A stretch of 64,000 nucleotides of DNA from Sphingobium scionense. GTDB lineage: Bacteria; Pseudomonadota; Alphaproteobacteria; Sphingomonadales; Sphingomonadaceae. The notes under the pieces were generated by a model. It was not told the DNA's origin. It searched no databases and worked only from the letters and a program-made list of their open reading frames with translations. A program made the position numbers and the translations under genes. The stretch covers positions 186,001 to 250,000 of the forward strand of contig NZ_JACIEU010000004.1 of the NCBI RefSeq assembly GCF_014197035.1, read 5' to 3'. Below, piece after piece: positions 19,806 through 29,555 of this stretch; within the stretch, counting starts at the first letter, position 1, and every line of letters begins with the position of its first letter.

Positions 19806-21959
19806 TTACGCAGCTTCCTCTAGCCCCGCCGGGGGCATGTTGTGGCCGAGCAGGCGCAACACATCGGCAGCGCACTCCACGACATTGGAACCCGGCCCAT
19901 AAATGCCCTGAACCCCTGCGTCACGAAGATAGTCATAATCCTGCGGCGGGATCACACCGCCCGCGATCACCTTGATGTCGCTACGGCCGTGATCGCGCAG
20001 CCGGTTGATGAGTTCCGGGATCAGCGTCTTGTGCCCGGCGGCCAGCGACGAGGCGCCGACCACATCGACGCCACTGTCGAGCGCGAGCACCACCGTTTCC
20101 TCCGGCGTCTGGAACAGCGGCCCGGACACCACATCGAAACCCATGTCGCCGAAGGCGGACGCGATGATGTTGGCGCCCCGGTCGTGCCCGTCCTGCCCCA
20201 TCTTGGCGACGAGGAGTTTGGGCTTGCGGCCGAGGCGCCGTTCGACGGCCTGCACCCCGTCGAGAACCTGTTTCCAGCGGCTGTCATCCTTATAGGGCGC
20301 GCCATAGACGCCCTTCACCGGCGTGGGCTGGGTGCCATAGCGGTTGAAGCTGTCTTCCATGGCGGCGGAAATTTCGCCCAGCGTGGCGCGCGCGCGGGCG
20401 CACTCGACGGCATGGGCGAGAAGATTGGTCTCGATCGACTGCGGCGCGGCGGCGGCCTCGCGGAGCGATTGCAGCGCAGCCTGGCAGGCATCCTCGTCGC
20501 GCTCGGCCTTCACCCGGTTGATGCGGGCGATCTGCGCCTCGCGGACCTTGGTGTTGTCGACCTCCAGCGTTTCGAGCAGGTCTTCGCTCGCCAGGCGATA
20601 TTTGTTGACGCCGACGATGACATCCTCGCCCCGGTCGACGCGCGCCTGACGGGCGGCGGCGGCGGTCTCGATCATCGCCTTGGGCCAGCCTGCACCCACG
20701 GCCTTGGCCATGCCGCCTTCGGCTTCCACGCGGTCGATAATCTCCTGCGCGGCGTCGACCAGCTGCTGGGTCAGCGCCTCGATATAATAGCTGCCGCCCA
20801 GCGGATCGACGACATTGCACATGCCGGTCTCTTCCTGGATGACGATCTGCGTATTGCGCGCTATCCGGGCGGAAAAGTCCGTCGGCAGCGCGATTGCCTC
20901 GTCCAGCGCATTGGTGTGGAGCGACTGGGTGCCGCCCAGCATCGCCGCCATCGCCTCGATCGTGGTGCGCATGACGTTGTTGTAAGGGTCTTGCTCGGTC
21001 AGCGACACGCCCGACGTCTGGCAATGGGTGCGCAGCATCTTGGAGCGCTCATCCTGCGCGCCAAGCTTGGTCATCACGCGATGCCACAGCACGCGCGCTG
21101 CGCGCAGCTTGGCGATCTCCATGAAGAAGTTCATGCCGATGGCGAAGAAGAAGCTCAAACGCCCGGCGAACTTGTCGATGTCGAGGCCGCTCGCCACGCC
21201 ATAGCGGACATATTCCGCGCCGTCGGCGATGGTGAAGGCCAGTTCCTGCACCTGCGTCGCGCCGGCTTCCTGCATATGATAGCCGGAGATGGAGATGCTG
21301 TTGAACTTGGGCATCTCGCGCGAGGTGTAGCCGAAAATGTCCGAGATGATCCGCATCGAGGGTTCGGGCGGGTAGATATAGGTGTTGCGGACCATGAACT
21401 CCTTGAGGATGTCGTTCTGGATGGTCCCGTCGAGCAGCTTGCGCTCGACCCCCTGTTCCTCGCCCGCGACGATGAAGAAGGCGAGGATCGGGATCACCGC
21501 GCCGTTCATCGTCATCGACACGCTCATCTTGTCGAGCGGAATGCCGTCGAACAGGATCTTCATATCCTCGATCGTGTCGATCGCGACGCCCGCCTTGCCG
21601 ACATCGCCGACGACGCGGGGATGGTCGCTGTCATAGCCGCGATGGGTGGCGAGGTCGAAGGCTACCGATAGCCCCTTCTGCCCCGCCGCCAGGTTACGGC
21701 GGTAGAAGGCGTTGGATTCCTCGGCGGTCGAGAAGCCCGCATATTGGCGGATGGTCCAGGGGCGCCCCGCATACATGGACGCGCGCACGCCGCGCGTGAA
21801 CGGCGCAAAGCCCGGCAGGCCCGGATCGACGGTCACGTCCTGGGCCGTGTAGAGCGGCTTCACCACGATACCTTCGGGGGTATCCCAGTTCAGATCTTTG
21901 CCCTTCACTTCCTTGGCGGCAGCGGCGGCCCACTGGTCCAATGTCGGCTTCTCGGTCAT
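19806..21959 (-). CDS. scpA: Methylmalonyl-CoA mutase
   Basis: Adenosylcobalamin-dependent isomerase that turns (R)-methylmalonyl-CoA into succinyl-CoA. The 717-residue single-chain protein has the substrate-binding TIM barrel first ([50 protein letters not shown]) and the cobalamin domain last ([19 protein letters not shown], the DxHxxG ligand motif, then [11 protein letters not shown]). The length matches the catalytic large subunit or homodimer type. No meaB-type GTPase is visible in the window. Confidence 0.97.
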   Translation of the reverse strand: MTEKPTLDQWAAAAAKEVKGKDLNWDTPEGIVVKPLYTAQDVTVDPGLPGFAPFTRGVRASMYAGRPWTIRQYAGFSTAEESNAFYRRNLAAGQKGLSVAFDLATHRGYDSDHPRVVGDVGKAGVAIDTIEDMKILFDGIPLDKMSVSMTMNGAVIPILAFFIVAGEEQGVERKLLDGTIQNDILKEFMVRNTYIYPPEPSMRIISDIFGYTSREMPKFNSISISGYHMQEAGATQVQELAFTIADGAEYVRYGVASGLDIDKFAGRLSFFFAIGMNFFMEIAKLRAARVLWHRVMTKLGAQDERSKMLRTHCQTSGVSLTEQDPYNNVMRTTIEAMAAMLGGTQSLHTNALDEAIALPTDFSARIARNTQIVIQEETGMCNVVDPLGGSYYIEALTQQLVDAAQEIIDRVEAEGGMAKAVGAGWPKAMIETAAAARQARVDRGEDVIVGVNKYRLASEDLLETLEVDNTKVREAQIARINRVKAERDEDACQAALQSLREAAAAPQSIETNLLAHAVECARARATLGEISAAMEDSFNRYGTQPTPVKGVYGAPYKDDSRWKQVLDGVQAVERRLGRKPKLLVAKMGQDGHDRGANIIASAFGDMGFDVVSGPLFQTPEETVVLALDSGVDVVGASSLAAGHKTLIPELINRLRDHGRSDIKVIAGGVIPPQDYDYLRDAGVQGIYGPGSNVVECAADVLRLLGHNMPPAGLEEAA

Positions 21960-21980
21960 GCGTGTCCTATCCTACCCATT

Positions 21981-22067
21981 CGTCACCCCGGCCTTGAGCC
22001 GGGGTCCCGCTATCTTCATCCCACTTGTTGAAAAGAAGCGGGATGCCGGATCAAGTCCGGCATGACG
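21981..22067. repeat. Intergenic inverted repeat (family C), mce-scpA gap
   Basis: It starts CGTCACCCCGGCCTTGAGCC and ends CAAGTCCGGCATGACG, with paired TCCCGCT/AGCGGGA blocks inside. It fills most of the gap between mce and scpA. Confidence 0.8.
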
Positions 22068-22071
22068 TAAT

Positions 22072-22524
22072 TCAATGCGCGCCGTCCTTCGGCGTCTCCA
22101 TGATCTCGGTCAGCACCCCGTTCATGTCCTTGGGGTGGACGAAGAAGATCGGCGTGCCATGGGCGCCGATGCGCGGTTCACCGAGCACCTTCTTGCCCAG
22201 CCCCTCGAACCAGGCCTTGGCCGCCATGATGTCGGGCACTTCATAGCACATATGATGCTGCCCGCCGGCCGGGTTCTTGGCGATGAAGCCATGGATGGGC
22301 GAGTTCTCGCCCAGCGGCTCGATCAGCTCGATCTGCGTGCCCGCGGTTGGTCCATTCGGGCCATTCTCGCCCGGCGTATCGACGAAGCATACCTTCACCC
22401 CCTGCGCCGGCAGGTCGAACGGCTCATGCGTGATCGTCGCGCCCATGATGTCGCGATAATAGGCCAGGCTCGCCGCCAGCGAAGGCGTCGCGATGCCGAT
22501 ATGGTTGAGACGGCCGAGTTTCAT
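22072..22524 (-). CDS. mce: Methylmalonyl-CoA epimerase
   Basis: Interconverts the (S)- and (R)-epimers of methylmalonyl-CoA between PCC and the mutase. The 150-residue vicinal-oxygen-chelate protein has the metal-ligand histidine in LNHIGIATPS near the N-terminus, the second motif GGQHHMCYEVPDI and a final GTPIFFVHPKDMNGVL with a Glu ligand shortly after (TEIMETP). Length and motifs match the family. Inverted repeats lie on both sides. Confidence 0.95.
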   Translation of the reverse strand: MKLGRLNHIGIATPSLAASLAYYRDIMGATITHEPFDLPAQGVKVCFVDTPGENGPNGPTAGTQIELIEPLGENSPIHGFIAKNPAGGQHHMCYEVPDIMAAKAWFEGLGKKVLGEPRIGAHGTPIFFVHPKDMNGVLTEIMETPKDGAH

Positions 22525-22538
22525 GGTTTCACCTACTT

Positions 22539-22620
22539 CGTCACCCCAGCGAAGGCTGGGGTCTTGTGCCTTAATGGACCAGACAAGCCGCCCGAGATCC
22601 CAGCCTGCGCTGGGATGACG
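22539..22620. repeat. Intergenic inverted repeat (family C), pccB-mce gap
   Basis: CGTCACCCCAGCGAAGGCTG from 22539 is mirrored by CAGCCTGCGCTGGGATGACG ending 22620, forming a cruciform-like structure that fills the pccB-mce gap. Confidence 0.8.
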
Positions 22621-22633
22621 ACCCTACGGGCCG

Positions 22634-24166
22634 TCACAGCGGAATATTGTCGTGCTTCTTCCAGGGGTTCTCCAGCGCCTTGTTGCGCAGCTTGCGCAGG
22701 CCCAGCGCGATCCGCTTGCGGGTCGAGTGGGGCTGGATCACCTCGTCGATGAAGCCCTTGCTTGCCGCCACGAAGGGGTTGGCGAAGCGGTCTTCATATT
22801 CCTTGGTCTTTTCCGCGATTTCCTCCGGCGTCTTGCCCCGGAAGATGATCTCGACCGCGCCCTTGGCACCCATCACCGCGATTTCGGCGGTCGGCCAGGC
22901 ATAGTTCAAGTCGCCGCGCAAATGCTTGGAGGACATGACGTCATAGGCGCCGCCATAGGCCTTCCGCGTGATGATGGTGATCTTCGGCACGGTCGCCTCG
23001 GCATAGGCGAACAGCAGCTTGGCGCCATGCTTGATGATGCCCGAATGTTCCTGCGCGGTGCCCGGCAGGAATCCTGGCACGTCGACGAAGGTGACGATCG
23101 GGATTTCGAACGCATCGCAGAAGCGCACGAAGCGGCCGGCCTTCTTCGACGAGTTGATGTCCAGCACGCCGGCCAGCACCATCGGCTGGTTGGCGATGAT
23201 GCCCACGGTCTTGCCCTCGATCCGGCCGAAGCCGCACAGGATATTGCCCGCATGCGCCGGCTGCACTTCGAAAAAGTCGCCTTCGTCCACGACCTTGCGG
23301 ATCAGCTCATGCATGTCATAGGGCTGGTTGGCATTGGCCGGGATCAGCGTATCGAGGCTGTCCTCCAGTCGGTCCCACGGGTCGGCGCTCGGCCGCTCGG
23401 GCACCGGCTCCTTGTTGGACGCGGGCAGGAAGTCGACGAAATCGCGCACCGCCAGCAGCGCCTCGATATCATTCTCGAACGCCACGTCCGCCACGCCCGA
23501 CTTGGTCGTGTGGGTGATCGCGCCGCCCAGTTCCTCCTGCGTCACCACTTCGTTGGTGACGGTCTTGACCACGTCAGGCCCGGTCACGAACATGAAGCTG
23601 CTGTCCTTCACCATGAAGATGAAGTCGGTCATCGCCGGCGAATAGACTGCGCCGCCCGCGCACGGCCCCATGATGACGCTGATCTGCGGCACCACGCCCG
23701 ACGCCAGCACATTGCGCTGGAAAATCTCGGCATAGCCGGCGAGCGAAGCGACACCCTCCTGGATGCGTGCGCCGCCGCTGTCGTTGAGGCCGATCACCGG
23801 CGCGCCCACTTTAAGCGCCATATCCATGATCTTGCAGATCTTCATCGCGTGCCGTTCCGACACCGCGCCGCCATAGACGGTAAAATCCTGGCTGAAGACA
23901 TAGACGAGCCGGCCGTTGATCGTGCCCGATCCGGTGACGACGCCGTCGCCCGGAATATGCTGTTCGTCCATGCCGAAATCGATGCAATTATGCTCGACAT
24001 ACATGTCCAGCTCTTCAAAGCTGTCCTCGTCCAGCAGCACGTCCAGCCGCTCGCGCGCGGTCAGCTTGCCCTTTCCATGCTGCGCGTCGATGCGGCGCTG
24101 GCCGCCACCCATGCGGGCGCCTTCGCGCTTGGCTTCCAGCTGTTCGATGATGGCGAGCTTCGACAT
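22634..24166 (-). CDS. pccB: Propionyl-CoA carboxylase beta subunit (carboxyltransferase)
   Basis: Transfers the carboxyl group from biotin on PccA to propionyl-CoA. The start at the ATG at 24166 gives 510 residues, the family norm, with GGAGAG about 12 nt upstream. The crotonase-fold motifs are present: [56 protein letters not shown] and [10 protein letters not shown], ending in an [14 protein letters not shown] tail. First gene of the minus-strand propionate operon. A much longer open frame upstream is antisense to the regulator and not coding. Confidence 0.96.
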   Translation of the reverse strand: MSKLAIIEQLEAKREGARMGGGQRRIDAQHGKGKLTARERLDVLLDEDSFEELDMYVEHNCIDFGMDEQHIPGDGVVTGSGTINGRLVYVFSQDFTVYGGAVSERHAMKICKIMDMALKVGAPVIGLNDSGGARIQEGVASLAGYAEIFQRNVLASGVVPQISVIMGPCAGGAVYSPAMTDFIFMVKDSSFMFVTGPDVVKTVTNEVVTQEELGGAITHTTKSGVADVAFENDIEALLAVRDFVDFLPASNKEPVPERPSADPWDRLEDSLDTLIPANANQPYDMHELIRKVVDEGDFFEVQPAHAGNILCGFGRIEGKTVGIIANQPMVLAGVLDINSSKKAGRFVRFCDAFEIPIVTFVDVPGFLPGTAQEHSGIIKHGAKLLFAYAEATVPKITIITRKAYGGAYDVMSSKHLRGDLNYAWPTAEIAVMGAKGAVEIIFRGKTPEEIAEKTKEYEDRFANPFVAASKGFIDEVIQPHSTRKRIALGLRKLRNKALENPWKKHDNIPL

Positions 24167-24244
24167 GAAAGGCTTCTCTCCAAATCCGTGGCGCCAATAG
24201 CTTGGCTGACGCCACCCTGCCCCAATCCCTACGCAGCCCCATGC

Positions 24245-24296
24245 AAAGTTCGCAAATGTAAATTTGCCAATTTGCAAATCGCGACTTCGCAAATTA
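24245..24296. promoter_or_regulatory. Candidate RamB/ScfR-type operator array
   Basis: The divergent pccB-regulator gap holds three close copies of TT(T/C)GCAAAT (24249-24257, 24271-24279, 24286-24294) and a weaker one (TTTGCCAAT, 24263-24271). The copy at 24270-24279 is a perfect 10-bp palindrome, ATTTGCAAAT. Known RamB operators in Corynebacterium contain an AANTTTGCAAA core, so these are plausible binding sites for the adjacent regulator (inference). Confidence 0.6.
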
Positions 24297-24307
24297 GGGT
24301 AAGGATT

Positions 24308-25723
24308 ATGGCACGCGGCAACCGTATCTTCGCAGGTCCACGCCTGCGCCAGCTGCGCCTGGACCATCGCATGGACCAGGCGACGATGGCGCAGGCGCTG
24401 GGCATATCCGTATCCTATCTCAGCCAAATGGAAAATGACGATCGCCCGCTGACCGCCAAGGTCAAGGCCGCGCTCGCCAACGCCTTCCCTACCGACTGGG
24501 CCAGTTTCGACAGCCGCGAGGATGAGCAACTGCTCGGCGCCTTCGCCTTTGCCCTGTCCCATCCCGAACTGCCCGGCCCGGCGCTGGAGCCGGAACGGAT
24601 CGAGAAGCTGCACCTGCAATTTCCCGAATTCGCCGCCCGCTATGTCGATCTCTACAACGCCCATATGCGCGCCAATGAGCGGATCAACATGATCGAGGAG
24701 GCGATCGCCAACGATCATGAGGTGCAGGCCCGTCTGCCCTGGGAAGCGGCGCGCGACTGGTTTCACGAGGCCGGCAATTATGTCCACGCCATTGACTGCC
24801 TGGCCGAGGAAATGGCGGAAAGCTTCACCCAGGGCCAGACGCTGGACGAGGGCATGCTGGTCGAGGCGCTGGCCCGCCGTCACGGTATCGAAACGCTGAT
24901 CGCCGAGACGCCCGATAGCGCGCTGCGCGCCTATAGCGCCGCCGACAAGCGGCTGTTCGTCAATGCCGCCCTGCCGACCGAAAGCCGCAAGTTCATGCTC
25001 GCCCACCAGTTGATGATGCTAGAGGGACAGGCAGTGATCGCCGATGTCGTCCGCAAGGCCGGCCTGCCCGTTACAGGCGCCGACCGGCTGCTGGCGATCG
25101 GCCTTGGCAATTATGCTGCCGGCGCGCTGCTGATGCCCTACGCCGCATTTCGCGAGGCGGCACGGGCGATGCGCCATGATATCGACCGGCTGGCCCGCAC
25201 CTTCGGCGTCAGCTTCGAACAGGCCTGCCACCGCCTGTCCACGCTGCAACGGCCGGGCCTGCGCGGTATCCCCTTCTTCTTCTGCCGGGTCGACATGGCC
25301 GGCAACATCACCAAGCGCCACAGCGCCACCCGCCTGCAATTCGCCCGCTTCGGCGGCGCCTGCCCGCTGTGGAACGTGCATGAGGCGGTGGCCGTGCCCG
25401 ACCGCATCAACGTGCAGCTTGGCGAGACGCCGGACGGCGTGCGCTATGTCTCGATGGCCAAGGGACTGGTGAAGCCGTCCGGCAGCTACCAGCGCACCCC
25501 GCGCCGCTTTGCCGTGGTGTTGGGCTGCGAGGTCGCCCATGCGGCCAATTTCGTCTATGCCGACGGCCTGCATCTACAGGAGGAAGGGGCTGCGACGCCG
25601 ATCGGCATCACCTGCCGCCTCTGCTCGCGCCAGAGCTGCGACCAGCGCGCCTTCCCACCCGCCGACCGCCCGATCCATGTCGACCCCGACAATCGCCAGA
25701 TCGTGCCCTACTGGATCGGCTGA
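24308..25723 (+). CDS. XRE-family short-chain acyl regulator (ScfR / RamB-like)
   Basis: Transcription regulator divergent from the propionate operon. The 471-residue protein begins with an XRE helix-turn-helix (residues 9-65: [37 protein letters not shown]). A central IrrE/ImmA-like region follows ([20 protein letters not shown], where the usual zinc-binding HExxH is not present; then [17 protein letters not shown]). The C-terminal ScfR-type domain has a cysteine-rich [16 protein letters not shown]. Homologues control acetate and propionate metabolism genes. AAGG lies just upstream of the ATG at 24308, which is followed at the 3' end by a strong terminator. Confidence 0.9.
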   Translation: MARGNRIFAGPRLRQLRLDHRMDQATMAQALGISVSYLSQMENDDRPLTAKVKAALANAFPTDWASFDSREDEQLLGAFAFALSHPELPGPALEPERIEKLHLQFPEFAARYVDLYNAHMRANERINMIEEAIANDHEVQARLPWEAARDWFHEAGNYVHAIDCLAEEMAESFTQGQTLDEGMLVEALARRHGIETLIAETPDSALRAYSAADKRLFVNAALPTESRKFMLAHQLMMLEGQAVIADVVRKAGLPVTGADRLLAIGLGNYAAGALLMPYAAFREAARAMRHDIDRLARTFGVSFEQACHRLSTLQRPGLRGIPFFFCRVDMAGNITKRHSATRLQFARFGGACPLWNVHEAVAVPDRINVQLGETPDGVRYVSMAKGLVKPSGSYQRTPRRFAVVLGCEVAHAANFVYADGLHLQEEGAATPIGITCRLCSRQSCDQRAFPPADRPIHVDPDNRQIVPYWIG

Positions 25724-25789
25724 GCGGGATTGCGGCGGGGAGCACGCTGGCGGGCGTCGCTCCCCTCGGGCAGCGCCCTACCCATATCG

Positions 25790-25841
25790 CTGGAGCAGCC
25801 GACCCGATTGCACCGGTTCGGCTGCTCCAGTTTTTCGTTTT
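25790..25841 (+). terminator. Rho-independent terminator after the ScfR-type regulator
   Basis: A 13-bp stem (CTGGAGCAGCCGA from 25790, TCGGCTGCTCCAG ending 25830) is followed by TTTTTCGTTTT. It lies 67 bp after the regulator stop codon. Confidence 0.88.
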
Positions 25842-25886
25842 GCGCGTTTTCCGAGCCAGCAGACGATCCGTCTACTTGGAAAATCT

Positions 25887-27374
25887 CTAGCTACCCTTGC
25901 TGCCCATTGCGTCCTCCAGCGCTTCGAGCGCATCGCCGACGGTGAAGCTCGCCGGCTTCTGCCGCGGCGGGAAGTCGTTGAACGTGGCGAGCACCTTGCC
26001 GACCGCCTCCTGAATGGGCACCAGCACATAGGACCGCCGATAGGTCCAATCCAGGTAATTGATACCGTCCGACGACTTCTCATATGGATCGATCTGGAGA
26101 TCGAAGATCATCGGCGCGCGCAGCGTCCTGAACGGGTTGCGCCAGACTTCGAAGCCGATCGCATCCTGGACCATGAAGTGCGCCTTGACCCGTTTGCCGC
26201 GCACCGCCAGCAGGTCGCCGTCGTCGCTGAAGTAGAGGAAGCCCTTGCGAGCGCTATCCTTCGCCTTGCCCGACAGATAATCCGTCTCATCAAAGCCATC
26301 GAGATGCACCTTGAAGCTCGTGTCGCCGACCTTCGTGCCCTGGAGCAACTGGTCCTTGACTTCAGGGTTCCAGGCCGCGGCAACCAGCGTCGGGAACCAG
26401 TCCTCGGCGGACATGAGCCCCTTGAACACCGAACCCGGCTTGACCACGCCCGGCCAGCGGATCATCGCGGGCACACGCCAGCCGCCGTCCCAGTTGGTGT
26501 TCTTTTCGCTGCGGAAGGGGGTCGAGCCGGCGTCCGGGAAGAGACACTGCATCGGGCCGTTGTCGGTGGTGTAGATGACGATGGTATTCTCGGCCAGGCC
26601 CTCCTTGTCGATGAAGTCGAGTACCTCGCCTACGGTGTCGTCATGTTCGACCATCCCGTCGGCATAGAAGCCGAGGCCGGTCCGGCCCTTGTTCTTCGGG
26701 TTCGGGTGGGTGAAATTGTGCATGCGGGTGGTGTTGAACCACACGAAGAAAGGCGTATCGGCCTTGACCGCGCGCCCGATGAAGTCGCTGGCCTTCTCGA
26801 ACACTTCGTGATCGATCGTTTCCATGCGCTTCTTGGTCAACGGACCGGTATCCTCGACCGACTGGCCGCCCTTGCCGTCGGCCTTGCAATGGAGCACCCC
26901 GCGCGGGCCATATTTTTTCTTGAATTCCGGATCTTCCGGATAGTCCTCATTCTCCGGCTCTTCCTCTGCATTGAGGTGATAGAGGTTGCCGAAAAATTCG
27001 TCGAAGCCGTGTACGGTCGGCAGGAACTCGTCGCGATCGCCGAGGTGGTTCTTGCCGAACTGCCCGGTCGCATAGCCGAGCGGCTTGAGCAGTTGCGCCA
27101 AGGTCGGGTCTTCCTTTTGCAGGCCGAGGTCCGCGCCCGGCAGGCCGACCTTCGACAGCCCCGTGCGGAACGGCATCTGCCCGGTGATGAACGCCGCACG
27201 GCCAGCGGTGCAGCTCTGCTGTGCGTAATAATTGACCAGCTTACCGCCCTCGACGGCCAGCCGGTCTATGTTTGGCGTGTCGTAGCCCATCACCCCGTTG
27301 TTGAACGAACTGATGTTTCCGTAGCCGATATCATCGCCGAAGATGACAAGAATGTTAGGCTTTCCCGTGGGCAT
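25887..27374 (-). CDS. Arylsulfatase-type sulfatase
   Basis: Hydrolyses sulfate esters; the natural substrate cannot be read from the sequence. The 495-residue protein begins with the metal-binding NILVIFGDDIGYGN. The formylglycine site is Cys55 in SCTAGRAAFITGQ, where alanine replaces the usual proline of CxPxR. Metal-binding TDNGP and the IRWPG and RTLRAPMIFDLQIDP regions typical of AtsA-like sulfatases follow. There is no obvious signal peptide. The start at 27374 is set by GAGGAGA 8 nt upstream; another ATG 18 bp earlier is less likely. It stands alone, and no maturation enzyme is visible in the window. Confidence 0.9.
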   Translation of the reverse strand: MPTGKPNILVIFGDDIGYGNISSFNNGVMGYDTPNIDRLAVEGGKLVNYYAQQSCTAGRAAFITGQMPFRTGLSKVGLPGADLGLQKEDPTLAQLLKPLGYATGQFGKNHLGDRDEFLPTVHGFDEFFGNLYHLNAEEEPENEDYPEDPEFKKKYGPRGVLHCKADGKGGQSVEDTGPLTKKRMETIDHEVFEKASDFIGRAVKADTPFFVWFNTTRMHNFTHPNPKNKGRTGLGFYADGMVEHDDTVGEVLDFIDKEGLAENTIVIYTTDNGPMQCLFPDAGSTPFRSEKNTNWDGGWRVPAMIRWPGVVKPGSVFKGLMSAEDWFPTLVAAAWNPEVKDQLLQGTKVGDTSFKVHLDGFDETDYLSGKAKDSARKGFLYFSDDGDLLAVRGKRVKAHFMVQDAIGFEVWRNPFRTLRAPMIFDLQIDPYEKSSDGINYLDWTYRRSYVLVPIQEAVGKVLATFNDFPPRQKPASFTVGDALEALEDAMGSKGS

Positions 27375-27662
27375 CAGTGATCTCCTCGACATAGTTGCGC
27401 AGGAGGATAGGTTACCCCACCAAGGCCGATATCAGGCGTTATATGGATTTCTCCAAAGGAAACCCCCTATTGTGCAATCGGACGGCCCAGTTGCAGGCGC
27501 CAGGCTGGCCGATGACACATATTCGACATTTTCATCGACGCGGAGACATCGCTGATCCTGCCATATTCGCAAATCGGTTGGGCAAAACGGAAGCGGAATA
27601 GACGGCTTTTGGGCGCCTCCATCCAACGCGGGTGAATATGTTCATGCAGGCACACCCCGCCC
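27375..27662. other. Non-coding gap between sulfatase and LysR gene
   Basis: No gene is supported in this 288-bp stretch, which is AT-richer than the flanks. It presumably holds the sulfatase promoter (reading leftwards) and the 3' end of the LysR transcript. Confidence 0.5.
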
Positions 27663-28553
27663 TCATTCCACCAGCGCCTCGTCCAGATAGTCGAGGAAGG
27701 CGCGTATTCGCGCCGCCGTGCGGTCTTCCGCGGCATAGAGGGCGTGGATATCCTCGCCGTCGCCGGGATTATAGTCGGCGAGCACTTCGACCAGTCGGCC
27801 AGCCCTGATGTCGCTGGCGACATGGAAATGGCCGTGCCGGGCGATGCCGCCGCCCGCGACCGCCATCTGCCGCACCACCTCGCCCGAATTGCCGTAGAAA
27901 CTGCTCTGCACCGGCCGCTGCACCAGTTTTCCGCCGATGCGGAACGGCCAGCCGTCGATCGAGCGGCGGAAGCTGAAGCGCAGGCAATCATGATCGTCCA
28001 GATCGTCCGGCGTCTGCGGCGTGCCGCGCCGGGCGAGATAGACGGGGCTCGCCACCAGCACCATCGCGCTATGGCCCAGCTTCTTGGCCCGCAGGCTGGT
28101 GTCGCGCAGCGGACCGATACGGATGGCGATGTCGGCCCGCTCCTCGACCAGATCGACGATCGTGTCGGACAGGGTCAGGTCCACCGTCACCGCCGGATAA
28201 AGTTCACGGAAGCCGGGCAGGATCGGGATCAGGCATTCGATGCCGAAGGAGGGCGAAGCGTTGATCCGCAGCAGCCCGCGCGGCGTCGTGCGATCTTCAC
28301 CAAGCCCCGCTTCCAGCGCCATCATGTCGCCCAGCAGCACTGCCATACGGTCGCGATAGGTAACGCCCTCCGGCGTCAGCGCCAGCGCGCGAGTGGTCCG
28401 CCGCAACAGCGTGACGCCCAGCCGCTGCTCCAGCCGGGCGATCGATCGGCTGACCGCCGACGGCGTCAGCCGCAGCGCCTTGGCAGCGGCCGCCAGACTA
28501 CCCTCGCCCGCCACCATCAGGAAGGTTTCGATGTCGCCGAACCGATTATCCAT
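27663..28553 (-). CDS. LysR-family regulator, divergent from an SDR gene
   Basis: The 296-residue protein has the N-terminal winged helix-turn-helix (residues 5-64: FLMVAGEGSLAAAAKALRLT, PSAVSRSIARLEQRLGVTLL) and a periplasmic-binding-like effector domain. The GLLRINASPSFG start of that domain and ADIAIRIG place it in the common CrgA/DmlR-type group. It is divergent from the SDR gene at 28656, so it probably controls that gene and itself. The effector is unknown. Confidence 0.9.
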   Translation of the reverse strand: MDNRFGDIETFLMVAGEGSLAAAAKALRLTPSAVSRSIARLEQRLGVTLLRRTTRALALTPEGVTYRDRMAVLLGDMMALEAGLGEDRTTPRGLLRINASPSFGIECLIPILPGFRELYPAVTVDLTLSDTIVDLVEERADIAIRIGPLRDTSLRAKKLGHSAMVLVASPVYLARRGTPQTPDDLDDHDCLRFSFRRSIDGWPFRIGGKLVQRPVQSSFYGNSGEVVRQMAVAGGGIARHGHFHVASDIRAGRLVEVLADYNPGDGEDIHALYAAEDRTAARIRAFLDYLDEALVE

Positions 28554-28554
28554 G

Positions 28555-28575
28555 ATTTCAAATCACTTCTGAAAT
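28555..28575. promoter_or_regulatory. Candidate LysR binding site
   Basis: An interrupted palindrome ATTTCA-N9-TGAAAT lies just upstream of the LysR start in the 102-bp gap shared with the divergent SDR gene, the usual place for a LysR autoregulatory site. Confidence 0.4.
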
Positions 28576-28655
28576 GCCAAAGTGCAATCTAATCACCAAT
28601 GATAAATAGTCTATCTTGGTGTCAACGTCGCTGTCACTTTTCAGAGGAATGCACC

Positions 28656-29441
28656 ATGGATCTTCAGCTTTCGGGCAAGACCGCCCTCGTCACCGGATCG
28701 ACCGCCGGCATCGGCTTCGCCATCGCCAAGCGCCTGGCTGAGGAAGGGGTCGAGGTCGTCATCACCGGCCGCAACCAGGCCAAGCTGGATGCTGCCACCG
28801 CCGACCTGGCGCAGGCCGGCACCATCCGTCCGGTCCTGGCCGATCCCGCGACCGCTGCGGGTGCCGACGCGCTGATCGCCGCCGTCCCGGACATCGACAT
28901 CCTGGTCAATAATCTCGGCATCTACGAGGCCAAGGACTTCACCGACATCACCGACGCGGACTGGCACCATCTTTTCGAGGTCAATGTCGTGAGCGGCGCC
29001 CGCCTTGCCCGCCATTATTTCCCGAAGATGCTGGCGAAAAATTGGGGCCGTGTCCTGTTCATCGCCAGCGAAAGCGGCCTGCTGCCGCCCGCCGAGATGA
29101 TCCATTATGGCATGACCAAATCGGCCCAGCTCGCCATTTCGCGCGGCCTGGCCGAACATACGCGCGGCACCGGCGTCACCGTCAATTCGGTGCTGCCCGG
29201 CCCGACGCGCTCGGAAGGCATTGTCGAGTTCATCCGCTCCGTGGTCGAGAATAAGGACGCGTCCGAAGCCGAGCGCGAGGCCGAATTCTTCACCAGGCTG
29301 CGCCCGCTCTCGCTGATCAAGCGGTTGATCGAAGCCGATGAAGTTGGCGCGATGACCGCCTATCTCGCCAGCCCGCTGGCCGCCGCCACCAACGGCGCGG
29401 CCGTCAAGGTCGAAGGCGGCATGGTGCCCACGATCTACTGA
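28656..29441 (+). CDS. Short-chain dehydrogenase/reductase
   Basis: NAD(P)-dependent oxidoreductase of unknown substrate. The 261-residue protein has TGSTAGIG at residues 13-20, the NNLG(I) loop, catalytic Ser in IASESG and the YGMTK active-site pair (YxxxK), ending in a VEGGMVPTIY tail. The TGR after the second strand suggests NADP(H). The start at 28656 is set by AGAGGAA about 7 nt upstream. The divergent LysR is its likely regulator. Confidence 0.9.
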   Translation: MDLQLSGKTALVTGSTAGIGFAIAKRLAEEGVEVVITGRNQAKLDAATADLAQAGTIRPVLADPATAAGADALIAAVPDIDILVNNLGIYEAKDFTDITDADWHHLFEVNVVSGARLARHYFPKMLAKNWGRVLFIASESGLLPPAEMIHYGMTKSAQLAISRGLAEHTRGTGVTVNSVLPGPTRSEGIVEFIRSVVENKDASEAEREAEFFTRLRPLSLIKRLIEADEVGAMTAYLASPLAAATNGAAVKVEGGMVPTIY

Positions 29442-29555
29442 CGGTCCAGCGCCAACCTCCCAAAAAAAACGGCGGTTGGCGCGCGCCTCCATCACAATCC
29501 TGCTTGTGGCAACTGGCCCTGTCGCTCGTTTCTTCCTCTGATTATGAGGATGGAA

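Noticed and set aside
18688..22620. Regularly spaced repeats considered as a CRISPR array
   Set aside because: Units are separated by whole genes, are palindromic and have no spacer pattern; no cas genes are present.
22652..24307. Plus-strand frame running 1023 codons into the regulator
   Set aside because: The first 550 codons are antisense to pccB and typical of GC-rich shadow frames; the regulator starts at its own ATG at 24308.
24167..25006. Minus-strand extension giving pccB a 790-residue reading
   Set aside because: It is antisense to the ScfR-type regulator; PccB has its family start and ribosome-binding site at 24166.
27432..27626. Minus-strand 64-codon frame in the sulfatase-LysR gap
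   Set aside because: No ribosome-binding site and no protein-like pattern; it overlaps AT-rich promoter-like sequence.
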